DNA of 10,600 nt from positions 1-10,600 of the forward strand of contig QMMB01000065.1 in the NCBI GenBank assembly GCA_003647035.1. Reading direction: 5' to 3'. Source of the stretch: Deltaproteobacteria bacterium (GTDB taxonomy: Bacteria > Myxococcota_A > Polyangia > Polyangiales > Houyiibacteriaceae). A program made the position numbers and the translations under genes. Below are positions 1 through 6,907 of this stretch, one piece after another (the first letter of the stretch is position 1; each line of letters opens with the position of its first letter). The notes beneath the pieces are model-generated. The model searched no databases, had not been told where the DNA came from, and saw nothing but the letters and a program-made list of their open reading frames with translations.

Positions 1-554
1 AAGAGCTTCGCAATGCCGAAGTCGAGGATCTTGGCAAAATCGGGGTCGTCGTCTTGGTCGACGAGGATGACGTTCTCGGGCTTCACATCTCGATGGACGA
101 TGCCAGCGTCGTGCGCGCACGCCAGCGCGCTCAACACATGCCGCCCAATGTGCAGCGCTCGCTTCCACTCGATGCCGCCTTCCGTCTCGATGAGGTCGAA
201 GAGGGAGACGCCATCGAGCACCTCGAGCACCATGTAGAGCGTGCCGTCTTCGAGGCGCCCAAAGTCCGAAACGTTCACGCAGTTCGGGTGGTCGACGCGG
301 CCGGTCGCGAACGCCTCGCGCTCGAACCGGAGGGTCACCTCCTCGATGCTCTCCACCTCGGGGTGCAGCAACTTCAGGGCAACCGGGCGCCGAAGCGACA
401 GGTGCTCCGCCAGATAGACGCACCCCATCCCGCCGGAGCCGAGCACGCCGGTAATGCGGAACTTCGAGTCCAAAATGTCCCCGATCCGCGGAATCTGAGT
501 TCCCAGGGCAGCCGGTAGCGTCGGCGCTCGGCTCCCCGCTTCTGTCGTGCGCAC
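1..554 (-). CDS. Serine/threonine protein kinase, N-terminal part (runs off left edge)
   Basis: The minus strand encodes the N-terminal lobe and the start of the C-lobe of a Hanks-type Ser/Thr kinase, which transfers the ATP gamma-phosphate to protein Ser/Thr. Counting from a GTG at 554, the glycine-rich loop LGSGGMGCVY is at residues 38-47 and the ATP-binding lysine in VALKLL is K61. The catalytic loop HRDVKPEN starts at H154 and the magnesium-binding DFG is at 178-180, followed by IAKL at the window edge. All key residues are present, so it should be active. The activation segment, the rest of the kinase domain and any sensor or membrane part lie outside. The frame has no ATG before the kinase domain. 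GTG 554 gives a 25-residue leader, normal for the family, but no clear ribosome binding site precedes it, so the start is uncertain; TTG 593 is an alternative. It is divergent from the secreted protein at 686. The substrate is unknown. Confidence 0.93.
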   Translation of the reverse strand, partial: MRTTEAGSRAPTLPAALGTQIPRIGDILDSKFRITGVLGSGGMGCVYLAEHLSLRRPVALKLLHPEVESIEEVTLRFEREAFATGRVDHPNCVNVSDFGRLEDGTLYMVLEVLDGVSLFDLIETEGGIEWKRALHIGRHVLSALACAHDAGIVHRDVKPENVILVDQDDDPDFAKILDFGIAKL

Positions 555-610
555 CGATACAGTATTGCGAAAATCAGAGGCCGTTGCCTGCAAGACTCCG
601 GTTGGGTGCG

Positions 611-640
611 AACACTACGCAACTACTCGCAAATACTCGA
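611..640. promoter_or_regulatory. Three imperfect 10-bp direct repeats in a divergent promoter region
   Basis: Three consecutive units, AACACTACGC, AACTACTCGC and AAATACTCGA, lie head to tail in the 131-bp gap between the kinase start (554) and the secreted-protein start (686). A 10-bp period puts each unit on the same face of the helix, as in iterated binding sites of response regulators and similar proteins. No regulator is identified. The repeats are short and imperfect, so chance is possible. Confidence 0.3.
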
Positions 641-685
641 ATCTGCCTGGAAGCGCGCGCGAACACATGCGAGATAGCTCACACG

Positions 686-1321
686 ATGAAGAGTCGACCC
701 AGAGGCTGTCTTCGCACGGCTGGTCTGTTGGTGATTGCCTTGCTGTCGATGACCGCAGCGACGGAGGCTCAAATTCCGAAGGCAGTGGAGTCCCCCTACG
801 CAGCACCTCCGGACCAAGCACGGGTCGTCTTCTCGCGTCCCCGCCGCAGACAAGCAAGCAACGTGACCTATCGGATCGTCAACCACGCCGGCCGATGCCT
901 CGCGGTGCTCGAAGACGGCTGGCAGATGGGCGCCACCATGTGGCCGGGGAGACACATGGTGATGGTTGTCACCGGCACGGCGCCGCCAACCATCCAGCTC
1001 ATGGAGCTCAAGCTCAGCGCGGGCAAGACGTATGTCGTCAACCTTCGTTCGCGAGTGCACATGAAAAGCCCGGTCCGGATCCAAATCGCTCGGCGCGCGG
1101 ATCAGCCGCTCGAAGTGTTTCCGCCCGCGGTCGTCAAACTGGCGCCTGTCGATCCAGACTTGAGAAGGTGCACCGAATGGGTGTCTTGGAAGCGATCGAA
1201 GATCGAAACCAGAGCCGAGCAGGTGAAACGGAAGTGGGACGAGGCCGGCGACGAGTACCGCGGAGCGCTTACCGTGCGCCGTAACGACGGTTGGACGGCA
1301 ACCGAAGTGCCAGCACCCTGA
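686..1321 (+). CDS. Secreted DUF2846-like protein
   Basis: Predicted 211-residue exported protein. ATG 686 is chosen because it opens directly into a signal peptide: a basic start with MKSRPR, a hydrophobic stretch at about residues 12-25, and a likely cleavage site after ATEA at residues 25-28. An upstream in-frame start at 584 would add 34 residues without signal-peptide character. The mature part runs from a conserved-looking ARVVFSRP strand through a GRCLAVLEDG turn, a WPGRHMVMV strand and LSAGKTYVVNL. This order (RP strand, short loop, PG-H strand, GKTYYV-like strand) resembles DUF2846 proteins, small beta-rich envelope proteins of unknown function. The C-terminal third is charged, with a Lys/Arg/Glu-rich stretch near VSWKRSKIETRAEQ. 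The assignment rests on pattern memory only. It converges on the AraC-type gene with one base between stop codons. The preceding ribosome binding site is weak. Confidence 0.72.
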   Translation: MKSRPRGCLRTAGLLVIALLSMTAATEAQIPKAVESPYAAPPDQARVVFSRPRRRQASNVTYRIVNHAGRCLAVLEDGWQMGATMWPGRHMVMVVTGTAPPTIQLMELKLSAGKTYVVNLRSRVHMKSPVRIQIARRADQPLEVFPPAVVKLAPVDPDLRRCTEWVSWKRSKIETRAEQVKRKWDEAGDEYRGALTVRRNDGWTATEVPAP

Positions 1322-1322
1322 G

Positions 1323-2420
1323 CTACGAGAGCGACTCGTCGTCGAAATCGTCGAGATTCCAGCGCTTGAGCGCCCGGCGGAAGCTGCGCCGATTGGTGTA
1401 GCCCGCATGCCGCATGATCTCGTCGCGCGTTTGGTTGCGCTCCAAACACTGGATGAGGATCGATTTGCGGACCGAATCCACCAAGACGCGGAACGTCGTG
1501 TCATCTTCATGAAGGCGGCGTTGCAAGGTGCGCGGCGTCATATAGAGCGCCGAAGCGACCCCTTCGATGCTCGCGCCCCCCCTCGGCATGAGGATCTTGA
1601 TGCGATCCCGAACCGTGTCGATGAAATGATGGGACTCGATGGCTGCATGAAGCCCGGAGGCGACGCCGCGAAGCTGGCCATGCAGCGCTTGATTGCCATG
1701 CGCGAGAGGAAGGGCCCACGCCTCGTTGTCGACGAGCATGGCAGTCTTCTCCTCGCCGAACCGCACGGAGCAGCCGAACGCACGCGTGTATTTTTGAATG
1801 TCGCCGCGATACGGATGCTCGAAGTGAACCTCCCGCACTTTGAATGCGCCGTCGGTTGCGAAGCAAAGAAGCTTCATGAGGAACACCGCGAGGAACTCGA
1901 TCTCGTGAGCGGTAATGGGAAGCTCGTGCTCGATCTTGTTGACGTGGATCACGTGATGCTCGGGATGCTCACCGAACGTGATGACTCGTCCGTGCGACAT
2001 CAACTCTTGGTAGCGCACGCCCGCCTCGAGGCCCTCGCCCACGGTCGTTGCGCTCGTCAGCAGCAATACGACGAGATGATCCGCGCGCGGCTCCCAGGCT
2101 TCAGCGGCACTCAGCCCGAGGTGCCTATCTCCGCTCTTCGCGAGCGCGGCACGCCAAAATCGGCCCAATACGTCGCGAGGAGGCCGGCCGTTGGTATCAG
2201 TGAAGCTCGTGATATCGGCGCCGACCTCTTCGCAGAGCGCCTCGACATCCAAGCCGAGAGCACGGAACGAGTGGACCACTCCGCGGGCCCACGCCCCGGA
2301 CACGCGGATGCCGTTGCTGACGTTTGTTTTGCCGGTCGAATCGCCCACCGCTGCCGATCGATCCACAAGGGCGAAAGAATTACAAGCCTCTAGGGTGAAT
2401 TGTCGCGGACCGTGGCGCAT
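1323..2420 (-). CDS. AraC-family transcriptional regulator with Arabinose_bd-type N-domain
   Basis: A 365-residue transcription factor. The N-terminal region, about residues 40-240, matches the ligand-binding domain type (Arabinose_bd, PF12625) seen in OruR/ArgR/VirF-like regulators: AWARGVVHSFRALGLD, then GRFWRAALAKSGDRHLGL, and AFGCSVRFGEEKTAMLVD. The C-terminal part, about 280-355, is a double helix-turn-helix AraC domain. Its first HTH contains SIEGVASALYMTPRTLQRRL, and the second ends in AGYTNRRSFRRALKRW, the standard family signature. ATG 2420 is chosen because AAGGGGG lies six bases upstream; a longer reading from 2540 has no such site. The stop TAG at 1325-1323 sits one base from the convergent gene's stop. 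The effector and targets are unknown. Repeats upstream suggest possible autoregulation. Confidence 0.93.
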   Translation of the reverse strand: MRHGPRQFTLEACNSFALVDRSAAVGDSTGKTNVSNGIRVSGAWARGVVHSFRALGLDVEALCEEVGADITSFTDTNGRPPRDVLGRFWRAALAKSGDRHLGLSAAEAWEPRADHLVVLLLTSATTVGEGLEAGVRYQELMSHGRVITFGEHPEHHVIHVNKIEHELPITAHEIEFLAVFLMKLLCFATDGAFKVREVHFEHPYRGDIQKYTRAFGCSVRFGEEKTAMLVDNEAWALPLAHGNQALHGQLRGVASGLHAAIESHHFIDTVRDRIKILMPRGGASIEGVASALYMTPRTLQRRLHEDDTTFRVLVDSVRKSILIQCLERNQTRDEIMRHAGYTNRRSFRRALKRWNLDDFDDESLS

Positions 2421-2426
2421 TCGGTG

Positions 2427-2433
2427 CCCCCTT
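2427..2433 (-). promoter_or_regulatory. Ribosome binding site of the AraC-type gene
   Basis: AAGGGGG on the minus strand, six bases before ATG 2420. It settles the start of the regulator against a longer frame beginning at 2540. Confidence 0.75.
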
Positions 2434-2480
2434 TTGTCGCCGTGGGTGCCAGATGGTCGGGTAGGTTCGAGCTTGTCATT

Positions 2481-2507
2481 CGGTACGAGGCGGGCACCAG
2501 CGGTACG
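2481..2507. promoter_or_regulatory. CGGTACG direct repeats upstream of the AraC-type gene
   Basis: CGGTACG occurs at 2481-2487 and again at 2501-2507, exactly 20 bp apart. The following bases are also similar (AGG and GAA). The pair lies about 60-90 bp upstream of the regulator's ATG. AraC-family proteins commonly bind two direct half-sites about two helical turns apart, so this is a candidate operator for autoregulation. That is inference; no binding data exist. Confidence 0.35.
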
Positions 2508-2585
2508 GAACGCAGGCAAAGGATGAGCCCACCATCCCATCCTTAGTCAGGCGAAACCGCGTTCCCCAAAGATGGTGCCCGCCTC
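2487..2585. repeat. 13-bp perfect inverted repeat in the AraC upstream region
   Basis: GAGGCGGGCACCA at 2487-2499 is repeated as its exact reverse complement at 2573-2585, with 73 bases between. The left arm overlaps the spacer of the CGGTACG direct repeats. It could be a paired operator or the footprint of an old insertion. Nothing in it identifies a family. Confidence 0.5.
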
Positions 2586-2989
2586 AACCTCCCCCCTTGT
2601 GGAGCCCGTTTGAGGAGCCGATCAGTGTTTCACCACGCTGATCGGCTTCGCTTTAGTTTAGGCTCGCGGGGCTGGTTTGCCCGGCTGGCGAGTGCTCGCT
2701 GTTCGCCTTGCGATTTCCGTCCCGGCCGGAGGCATGTTTCTCGCATGATCTCGAAATATGCCCGAAGGGGTTCTCCGTCCCGCGTCCGCGTCGGAAGCGC
2801 GCGAAGGATGGCATCCTTCTCCTCTTATTCGCAGCGGACCAACGACTCGATGATTTGAGCCACAGACACAGCGTGGTGGCGGGCGACGCCGGCTTGCCAC
2901 CACTCCGCCAGTTCCATACGTGCTGCTCGTCACAAACACGCCCGAATCGTCTAGGCTGCCGACGGCACGAGTCTTGATGGCATTCCGTA
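2521..2989. other. Non-coding stretch, probable left part of a decayed IS91 element
   Basis: Between the AraC upstream region and the transposase remnant I see no convincing gene; open frames here are short and have no family features. The stretch contains a strong hairpin at 2616-2647. By its position directly upstream of the IS91-like frame it is likely the 5' leader and terminus of that element, but no terminus could be fixed from this single copy. Confidence 0.4.
2616..2647. repeat. Perfect 10-bp stem, 12-base loop
   Basis: AGCCGATCAG at 2616-2625 and its exact complement CTGATCGGCT at 2638-2647 enclose a 12-base loop. No T-tract follows on either strand, so an intrinsic terminator is unlikely. 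It lies about 340 bp upstream of the IS91-like transposase remnant, where such elements carry secondary structure near the terIS end. A terminus role is inferred. Confidence 0.55.
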
Positions 2990-3612
2990 CTCGTGGGGAT
3001 TCACGCTGCCGGCGCGAGCGACGAGATCCCTCGATCCTACGTACGCCGCACCCCTGAGCGCGGAGTGCGAGTTTCAGCGATTCGTTCGCTGCGGAGTGCT
3101 CGCGCATGGGTTTGCCCGGTTTCGTTGCGGAGCCTGTGGCACGGATCGCTTAGTCGCGTTCTCCTGCAAAGGTCGAGGCTTTTGCCCGAGCTGCGGCGGC
3201 CGCCGGATGACCGAGCGTGCTGCGCATCTCATCGACCACGTGCTCCCGCGCACACCGGTCCGACAATGGGTCCTAAGCCTTCCCTTCGAGCTTCGCTATC
3301 GGCTTGCATGGGATCACAAGCTTTGCCGCGCCGTGCTCGCGGTCTACACGCGTGCGTTGCTCGGCTTCTACAGGAAACGAGCCAAGGCCTCGGGGCACCG
3401 CGATGGGCGCACGGGTACGGTGACCGTCATCCAGCGCTTTGGTGGCGCGCTCAACTTGAACGTTCACTTTCATACACTTGCGGTCGATGGGGTCTTTGTT
3501 CGGGAGCCCGACGGGTCGCTTTCGTTCGCTGCTGCCAAAGCGCCCACCGACGACGAAGTCGAGGCGCTCCTCGGCGTCATTCGAAAGCGAGTCCTACGCT
3601 TGTTGGTGCGCC
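2990..3612 (+). pseudogene. IS91-family transposase, deleted, frameshifted and 3'-truncated
   Basis: Remnant of an IS91-type HUH/Y2 transposase, which moves DNA by rolling-circle replication. The N-terminal piece SYVRRTPERGV (about 3035-3067) is in one frame. The next recognisable piece, EFQRFVRCGVLAHGFARFRC, is in another frame from 3069, so roughly 25-45 residues are missing at a junction near 3060-3070. From GTG 3096 the frame carries the zinc-ribbon cysteines C11, C14, C24, C30 and C33, then GGALNLNVHFHTLAVDG, whose His-Phe-His is at 3465-3473. The match ends in RKRVLRLLVRR near 3612. The tyrosine pair that cuts DNA should lie further on and is absent. The family is usually about 350-450 residues and less than half remains. 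The element cannot move itself. It abuts a DUF1254 gene fragment, so its 3' end (oriIS) is lost or was deleted. Confidence 0.88.
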
Positions 3613-4509
3613 GGGATACACGATGACAAGCAAAGCTGGATTGACGGAGCGGACTATGCACGAGGCATAAAACTCGGTGCTCTCGGTAAGGACCCGGTAT
3701 CGGTCGAGTTGGTCGATGTCACCAAGATCGACGGCACTCTGGAAGGCAATATCTTGGCGCACCATGATGTGTTCAATCTGATCAATACCTACGTCCAGGA
3801 GGAACCGGCACTCCCTGAAAACCTGGCCTTCCGTGGGATGCTGAAGGAGCTTGGCATTGAAAAGGGCAACGAGTTTTCACCGGGCAAGGAAATGCAGGCC
3901 ATTCTGGACGAGGCCAAGGCGGATGCTTTCACCTACATGGAGGATTATCTGGGCTCAGGAAAAGCGTATGTCCCGTTCTGGGAAGAACGCAACTGGGGCG
4001 CTTTCCGCATCACTCCCGAAGTCATGGAGAGTAGCGCCACCTGGAACTTCGAGAGCCATCGTGATTACTACGCCCGAACACTGGACTTTGGTTATTGGGC
4101 CGTCGCTATTCCCGCTGTCTTTGACAACTCGGGAGGTGGATCAACGTTCTATCTGTTCAGTTCAACCGACGAGTCCGGCAGCAAGTTGGACGGAGCCAAG
4201 ACGTATCGTCTAAAGGTGCCAGCGGACGTGCCGGTAGAGGACTTCTGGTCGGTCCTTCTGTATTCGACCAAGACCCGCACCTTTGTTGATAGCTCTCAAT
4301 TTGGCCTTTCTTCCAAGGATGAACTCGTGGTGAACGATGACGGAACCATCGATCTTTACGTTGGGCCGAATGCACCGAAGGGATTCGAGGCGAATCTGCT
4401 GGAAACAAACCCCGAGGAAGGATCGTTCCTTTGTTTCCGTTTTTACGGCCCCACGAAGACTCTGACCGGGGGGCAATGGAAGCTGAATGACCCGGTTCTG
4501 GTCGAATGA
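3613..4509 (+). pseudogene. DUF1254/DUF1214-domain protein, 5'-truncated
   Basis: About 298 codons of a DUF1254-type envelope protein of unknown function. The C-terminal DUF1214 part is complete: LDGAKTYRLKVPADVPVEDFW, then LLYSTKTRTF, ELVVNDDGTIDLYVGPNAPK and FRFYGPTKTL, ending KLNDPVLVE before TGA. The preceding segment with NTYVQEEPALPENL and LGIEKGNEFSPGKEMQAILDEA is also typical of the family. Full-length relatives have roughly 450-500 residues with a signal peptide and the DUF1254 domain first, and both are missing here. The frame is open leftwards into the transposase remnant but in a different frame from it, so a fusion protein is unlikely. There is no start with a ribosome binding site near the junction. 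GC is much lower than in neighbours (30 of 60 bases in 3721-3780), which suggests transfer from another lineage. Confidence 0.88.
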
Positions 4510-4515
4510 CAGCGG

Positions 4516-4535
4516 CTGCTTTTGGCCGAAAGCAG
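4516..4535. repeat. Stem-loop just after the DUF1254 fragment
   Basis: CTGCTTT at 4516-4522 and AAAGCAG at 4529-4535 form a perfect 7-bp stem with loop TGGCCG, starting six bases after the stop. No U-run follows, so it is not a classic terminator. From memory, very similar sequence (GTCTGCTTTCGGCC and its neighbours) is frequent between genes of marine gammaproteobacteria. If so, it moved in together with the DUF1254 gene. Confidence 0.55.
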
Positions 4536-4550
4536 ACAGTCAAAAATCTA

Positions 4551-4592
4551 AGCAGATAGTAACTACAAACGCCCTCTCTTAGGCTCAAAGAG
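4551..4592 (-). repeat. Dispersed repeat, copy 1 (partial)
   Basis: On the minus strand this carries the core GAGAGGGCGTTTG (4578-4566) followed by TACTATC, as in copies 2-4. It also holds a small palindrome, CTCTT-N7-AAGAG. It lies 56 bp from the core of copy 2 in the same orientation. Similarity outside the core is low, so this copy is partial or diverged. Confidence 0.5.
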
Positions 4593-4606
4593 TTAACTTA
4601 TGAGAC

Positions 4607-4676
4607 GGAGCATAGCCAATTCAAACGCCCTCTCCGCGCGACGCCCCACGCGACATAACGATTAGTACCGCGCCAT
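4607..4676 (-). repeat. Dispersed repeat, copy 2
   Basis: Read on the minus strand it shares TTATGTCGCGTGGGG, GAGAGGGCGTTTG and GGCTATGCTCC, in this order and with nearly the same spacing, with copy 3 at 6628-6735. The two are in opposite orientation and flank the glycoside hydrolase gene. Overall match over about 70 bp is roughly 80 percent by eye. It is not coding and belongs to no element I recognise. Confidence 0.7.
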
Positions 4677-4677
4677 T

Positions 4678-4714
4678 GGGCTCTCAAAGTGGTCCCCAAG
4701 GGCTAAGAGAGTCC
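4678..4714 (-). terminator. Possible terminator hairpin of the glycoside hydrolase gene
   Basis: GGGCTCTC at 4678-4685 pairs with GAGAGTCC at 4707-4714 (7 of 8 pairs), a few bases after the hydrolase stop. There is no U-tract, so Rho-independent termination is doubtful. Confidence 0.25.
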
Positions 4715-4715
4715 A

Positions 4716-6551
4716 TCACTTCTTCTGAACGGGGGCGTGATCGAGACGCAGGGCCACGTCCCGGCTGAAGGACGGCACCGCGAGCTCCGGGGTTCGGTGT
4801 GGCTCCTCGGCCCGCACGTCGACGACACCGAGGATGGCGCCGCTCCACGGGTCGATCCACTCCCCCACCCAACGGCCGTCGACGGCTAGGGGCGGCGCGA
4901 AGACGGCGCCCTCGACGAGGCTGCGATCGGGCGTGAAGTACTCGTGGGCCGCGTTCCGGACCCAGGCCAGCAAGGTCGCGCGGCCCGAGAGCACGTGGGC
5001 CACGACCTCGTGATCGGGCGCGTCGACGGGCAGCCCCCGGTGGCGCTCGAAGGGCTCGCGCGCGAAGGGCACCCCCTCCGTCAGGCGCGCCAGCGGGGTG
5101 AAGTGGAAGTACCAGTCCTCGGGGTCGACCACGAGGTCCCACCACCAGCACATGCCGCTGCCGAAGGCGCCCGAGAAGGCGCCCGCCCACAGAAGGTCGT
5201 GGAAGCCCTCCCCTTCCGGGTCGCCCTCGCGGTTCTCCTCGAGGCCTTGGACGTCGACGCCCGCCTCGGCGAGCAGAACGGGCTTGCCGTACTGCGCCAT
5301 TCGGTCGACGAGCTCGAAGATCGTGTCCGCTACGGGCAGCACCACGCCCAAGCTGTGGATCTGGTAGCTGTGGAGCTGCACGAAGTCGATCTCGGGCAGC
5401 TGCCAGACGGGCTCGTAGCGGAGCGGGTACTCCGGGATCGGGAGGTTGCCGAGCGAGGCCGCGATGGTCATGGCCTCGTCGGTGGTGCTGGTCGTGACGA
5501 GGTGGTCGTTCGGATCGAGCTCGTGCAGCAGCCGTGCCATCTCGCGGTGCCAGTCGACCACCGGGTCAATGGTCGACGGCTGCTCGGCCAGGTCGGATTC
5601 GTTCCACAGCTCCCACGCCAACAGGTTCGGCGAGTACCCCCAGCGCGCGACCACGTAGCGCAGGTAGCGGCGGAAGATCTCGCGCGCAAAGGGATCGGTA
5701 TAGACCTCGTCCGGGGCGGCGAGCGGGCCGCCGTTGGCGGCATTGAAGGGGTTCGTGCCCCAGCCCGAGCCGAAGATGCTGTCGAGCTCGAAGGGAAAGT
5801 GGCTCTGCAGCGAGAGCATCACGCGCACGTCGTGCTGCTCGGCCAGCTCCATCACGCGGTCCAGGCGCCAGGCGCGGTCCATCCGCGCCGACCAGTCCTC
5901 GAGCGTCGCGGGCTCGTAGAGGAGGCCCATGTCCCACTCGGGCATCCACAGGCGGATGTAGTTCGCGCCGCTGGCGTCGAGCTTCGCGATCCAGTCCTCG
6001 TAGGCGCCGGTGCCGCGGCGGTCGGCCCAGGAGAGGTTCTCGCCCACGGCGAAGAACGGCGTGCCGTCTTCGAACTCGAGATGCTTCGCGCCATCGGGGA
6101 TGCGCAGGAAGCCGTGGCGCTCGGTGTCGAGGTTCGGGAGTACGCGGAAACACTCCAATTCGCCGGCCTCTTCCCCACTGGCAGTGACGCGCAGCCAACG
6201 CCAGCGCCAGACTCCGGGGCGGGTGGGGGTGAAGCGGAAGCGCCACTCCCGGGAGCCGTCGGCCGCCAACACCTCGCTCCCGCTACTGGACTGGCTCCGG
6301 GTGAAGCCTTCGTAGAGAAAGGCGGGGACGGTCTTCCGCCGGCCATCGGGCCCGATTAGTTCAACGTCGACGGCGACTTCGTTCGGGTCGAAGGGGTTCG
6401 CGGCCTCGACGGCGATGGGGAGAGTTCGCTCGAGCCGTTCCCAGACCGAGAGCGTTACGTCGTCGCCCGCGCCCGGGCCGCATACGTCGTCGCCCGGGCC
6501 GCAACCGAGGAGCGCGAGGGACAGGACCAGCAGGAGCCGCGTGTACCGCAT
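4716..6551 (-). CDS. Lipoprotein glycoside hydrolase, DUF5060 plus GH5-like TIM barrel
   Basis: A 611-residue lipoprotein likely to hydrolyse a beta-linked polysaccharide outside the cytoplasm. Residues 1-17 form a lipoprotein signal with lipobox LLGC and lipidated C17. Residues about 34-137 resemble the DUF5060 beta-sandwich that precedes many cellulase- or mannanase-like enzymes: ANPFDPNEVAVDVEL, PAFLYEGF, FRFTPTRPGVWRWRW. A clan GH-A barrel follows (about 145-490). WELWNESD at 313-320 gives the acid/base Glu318 after Asn317. LLAEAGVD at 426-433 gives a likely nucleophile Glu429, and GMCWWWDL at 467-474 is a substrate-cleft Trp cluster. The C-terminal 110 residues look like a beta-sandwich (ATLLAWVRNAAHEY, then GEWIDPWSG). 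Both catalytic acids are present, so activity is expected; the substrate cannot be told. The start is fixed by the signal peptide. There is no clear ribosome binding site, but TAGTAT at 6562-6557 could be a -10 box giving an almost leaderless message. The gene is flanked by inverted copies of the dispersed repeat. Confidence 0.9.
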   Translation of the reverse strand: MRYTRLLLVLSLALLGCGPGDDVCGPGAGDDVTLSVWERLERTLPIAVEAANPFDPNEVAVDVELIGPDGRRKTVPAFLYEGFTRSQSSSGSEVLAADGSREWRFRFTPTRPGVWRWRWLRVTASGEEAGELECFRVLPNLDTERHGFLRIPDGAKHLEFEDGTPFFAVGENLSWADRRGTGAYEDWIAKLDASGANYIRLWMPEWDMGLLYEPATLEDWSARMDRAWRLDRVMELAEQHDVRVMLSLQSHFPFELDSIFGSGWGTNPFNAANGGPLAAPDEVYTDPFAREIFRRYLRYVVARWGYSPNLLAWELWNESDLAEQPSTIDPVVDWHREMARLLHELDPNDHLVTTSTTDEAMTIAASLGNLPIPEYPLRYEPVWQLPEIDFVQLHSYQIHSLGVVLPVADTIFELVDRMAQYGKPVLLAEAGVDVQGLEENREGDPEGEGFHDLLWAGAFSGAFGSGMCWWWDLVVDPEDWYFHFTPLARLTEGVPFAREPFERHRGLPVDAPDHEVVAHVLSGRATLLAWVRNAAHEYFTPDRSLVEGAVFAPPLAVDGRWVGEWIDPWSGAILGVVDVRAEEPHRTPELAVPSFSRDVALRLDHAPVQKK

Positions 6552-6627
6552 CGGCGCCCATACTAGCCTACCCCCTTGGCGTGGCGAGGCGACCCCACCG
6601 CGGTTGAGGTTTCATGGTGCCCACTGG

Positions 6628-6735
6628 GTGCGGGTCTCACTCAGCCACTCAGCTCCTGGATTGCGCAGAACCAGATGTTATGTCGCGTGGGGGTCGGAAC
6701 TCGAGAGGGCGTTTGTTTCGGCTATGCTCCTGCAC
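6628..6735 (+). repeat. Dispersed repeat, copy 3 (longest)
   Basis: Its first 44 bases (6628-6671) match copy 4 (7671-7714) at 42 positions. The rest contains TTATGTCGCGTGGGG, GAGAGGGCGTTTG (6703-6715) and GGCTATGCTCC, shared with the inverted copy 2. It therefore links both halves of the family and is the best reference copy. It encodes no protein of its own, and I know of no insertion sequence with these ends. Confidence 0.75.
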
Positions 6736-6843
6736 GCGAACTCGCACCGACTCGTCCGCAAACATTCGCCCCTTCGCCTCGAGCGAAGACTCGAAGTTGC
6801 GGGAACCCAAAGTAGGAACGATCAAATCGCGCTGGGTCAGCAT
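6649..6843 (-). pseudogene. Doubtful truncated reading frame running into the repeat
   Basis: From ATG 6843 a 64-codon frame starts MLTQRDLIVPTLGSRNF and continues to about residue 38 before entering the antisense of repeat copy 3, where it ends at TGA 6651-6649. If real, it is a gene start cut off by the repeat, like the DoxX-like gene at 7467. I recognise no family, and there is no clear ribosome binding site. Confidence 0.15.
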
Positions 6844-6907
6844 CGTCGGACGGATAGTAGCAGGCCCACGCGGAGCGCCAGGCGCCGCCCATGGGCGCGG
6901 CCTTCGC

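Larger units (their letters stand above)
6552..6907. other. Gene-poor stretch with a dispersed repeat and a palindrome
   Basis: This 356-bp gap between the hydrolase start and the end of the AgmX-type gene holds repeat copy 3 (6628-6735), a 12-bp palindrome CGCCCATGGGCG (6886-6897) and a doubtful truncated reading frame (6649-6843, minus). The rest shows no recognisable signal. Confidence 0.6.

Noticed and set aside
1407..2393. Plus-strand open frame of 328 codons opposite the AraC-type gene.
   Set aside because: It mirrors the regulator's codon pattern and has no family features. The minus-strand product is clearly an AraC protein.
3478..4509. A continuous open frame joining the transposase region to the DUF1254 part, apparently one 343-residue gene.
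   Set aside because: The first 45 codons are out of frame with the transposase and unrelated to DUF1254, and no good start exists. It is a chance open frame across a junction of two broken genes.
4944..6359. Long plus-strand open frame of 471 codons opposite the glycoside hydrolase.
   Set aside because: It is antisense to a well-supported gene in GC-rich DNA, has no recognisable domain, and the opposite strand carries the catalytic motifs.
6886..6897. Palindrome CGCCCATGGGCG as terminator of the AgmX-type gene.
   Set aside because: There is no loop and no T-tract, and such short palindromes are frequent in GC-rich DNA.
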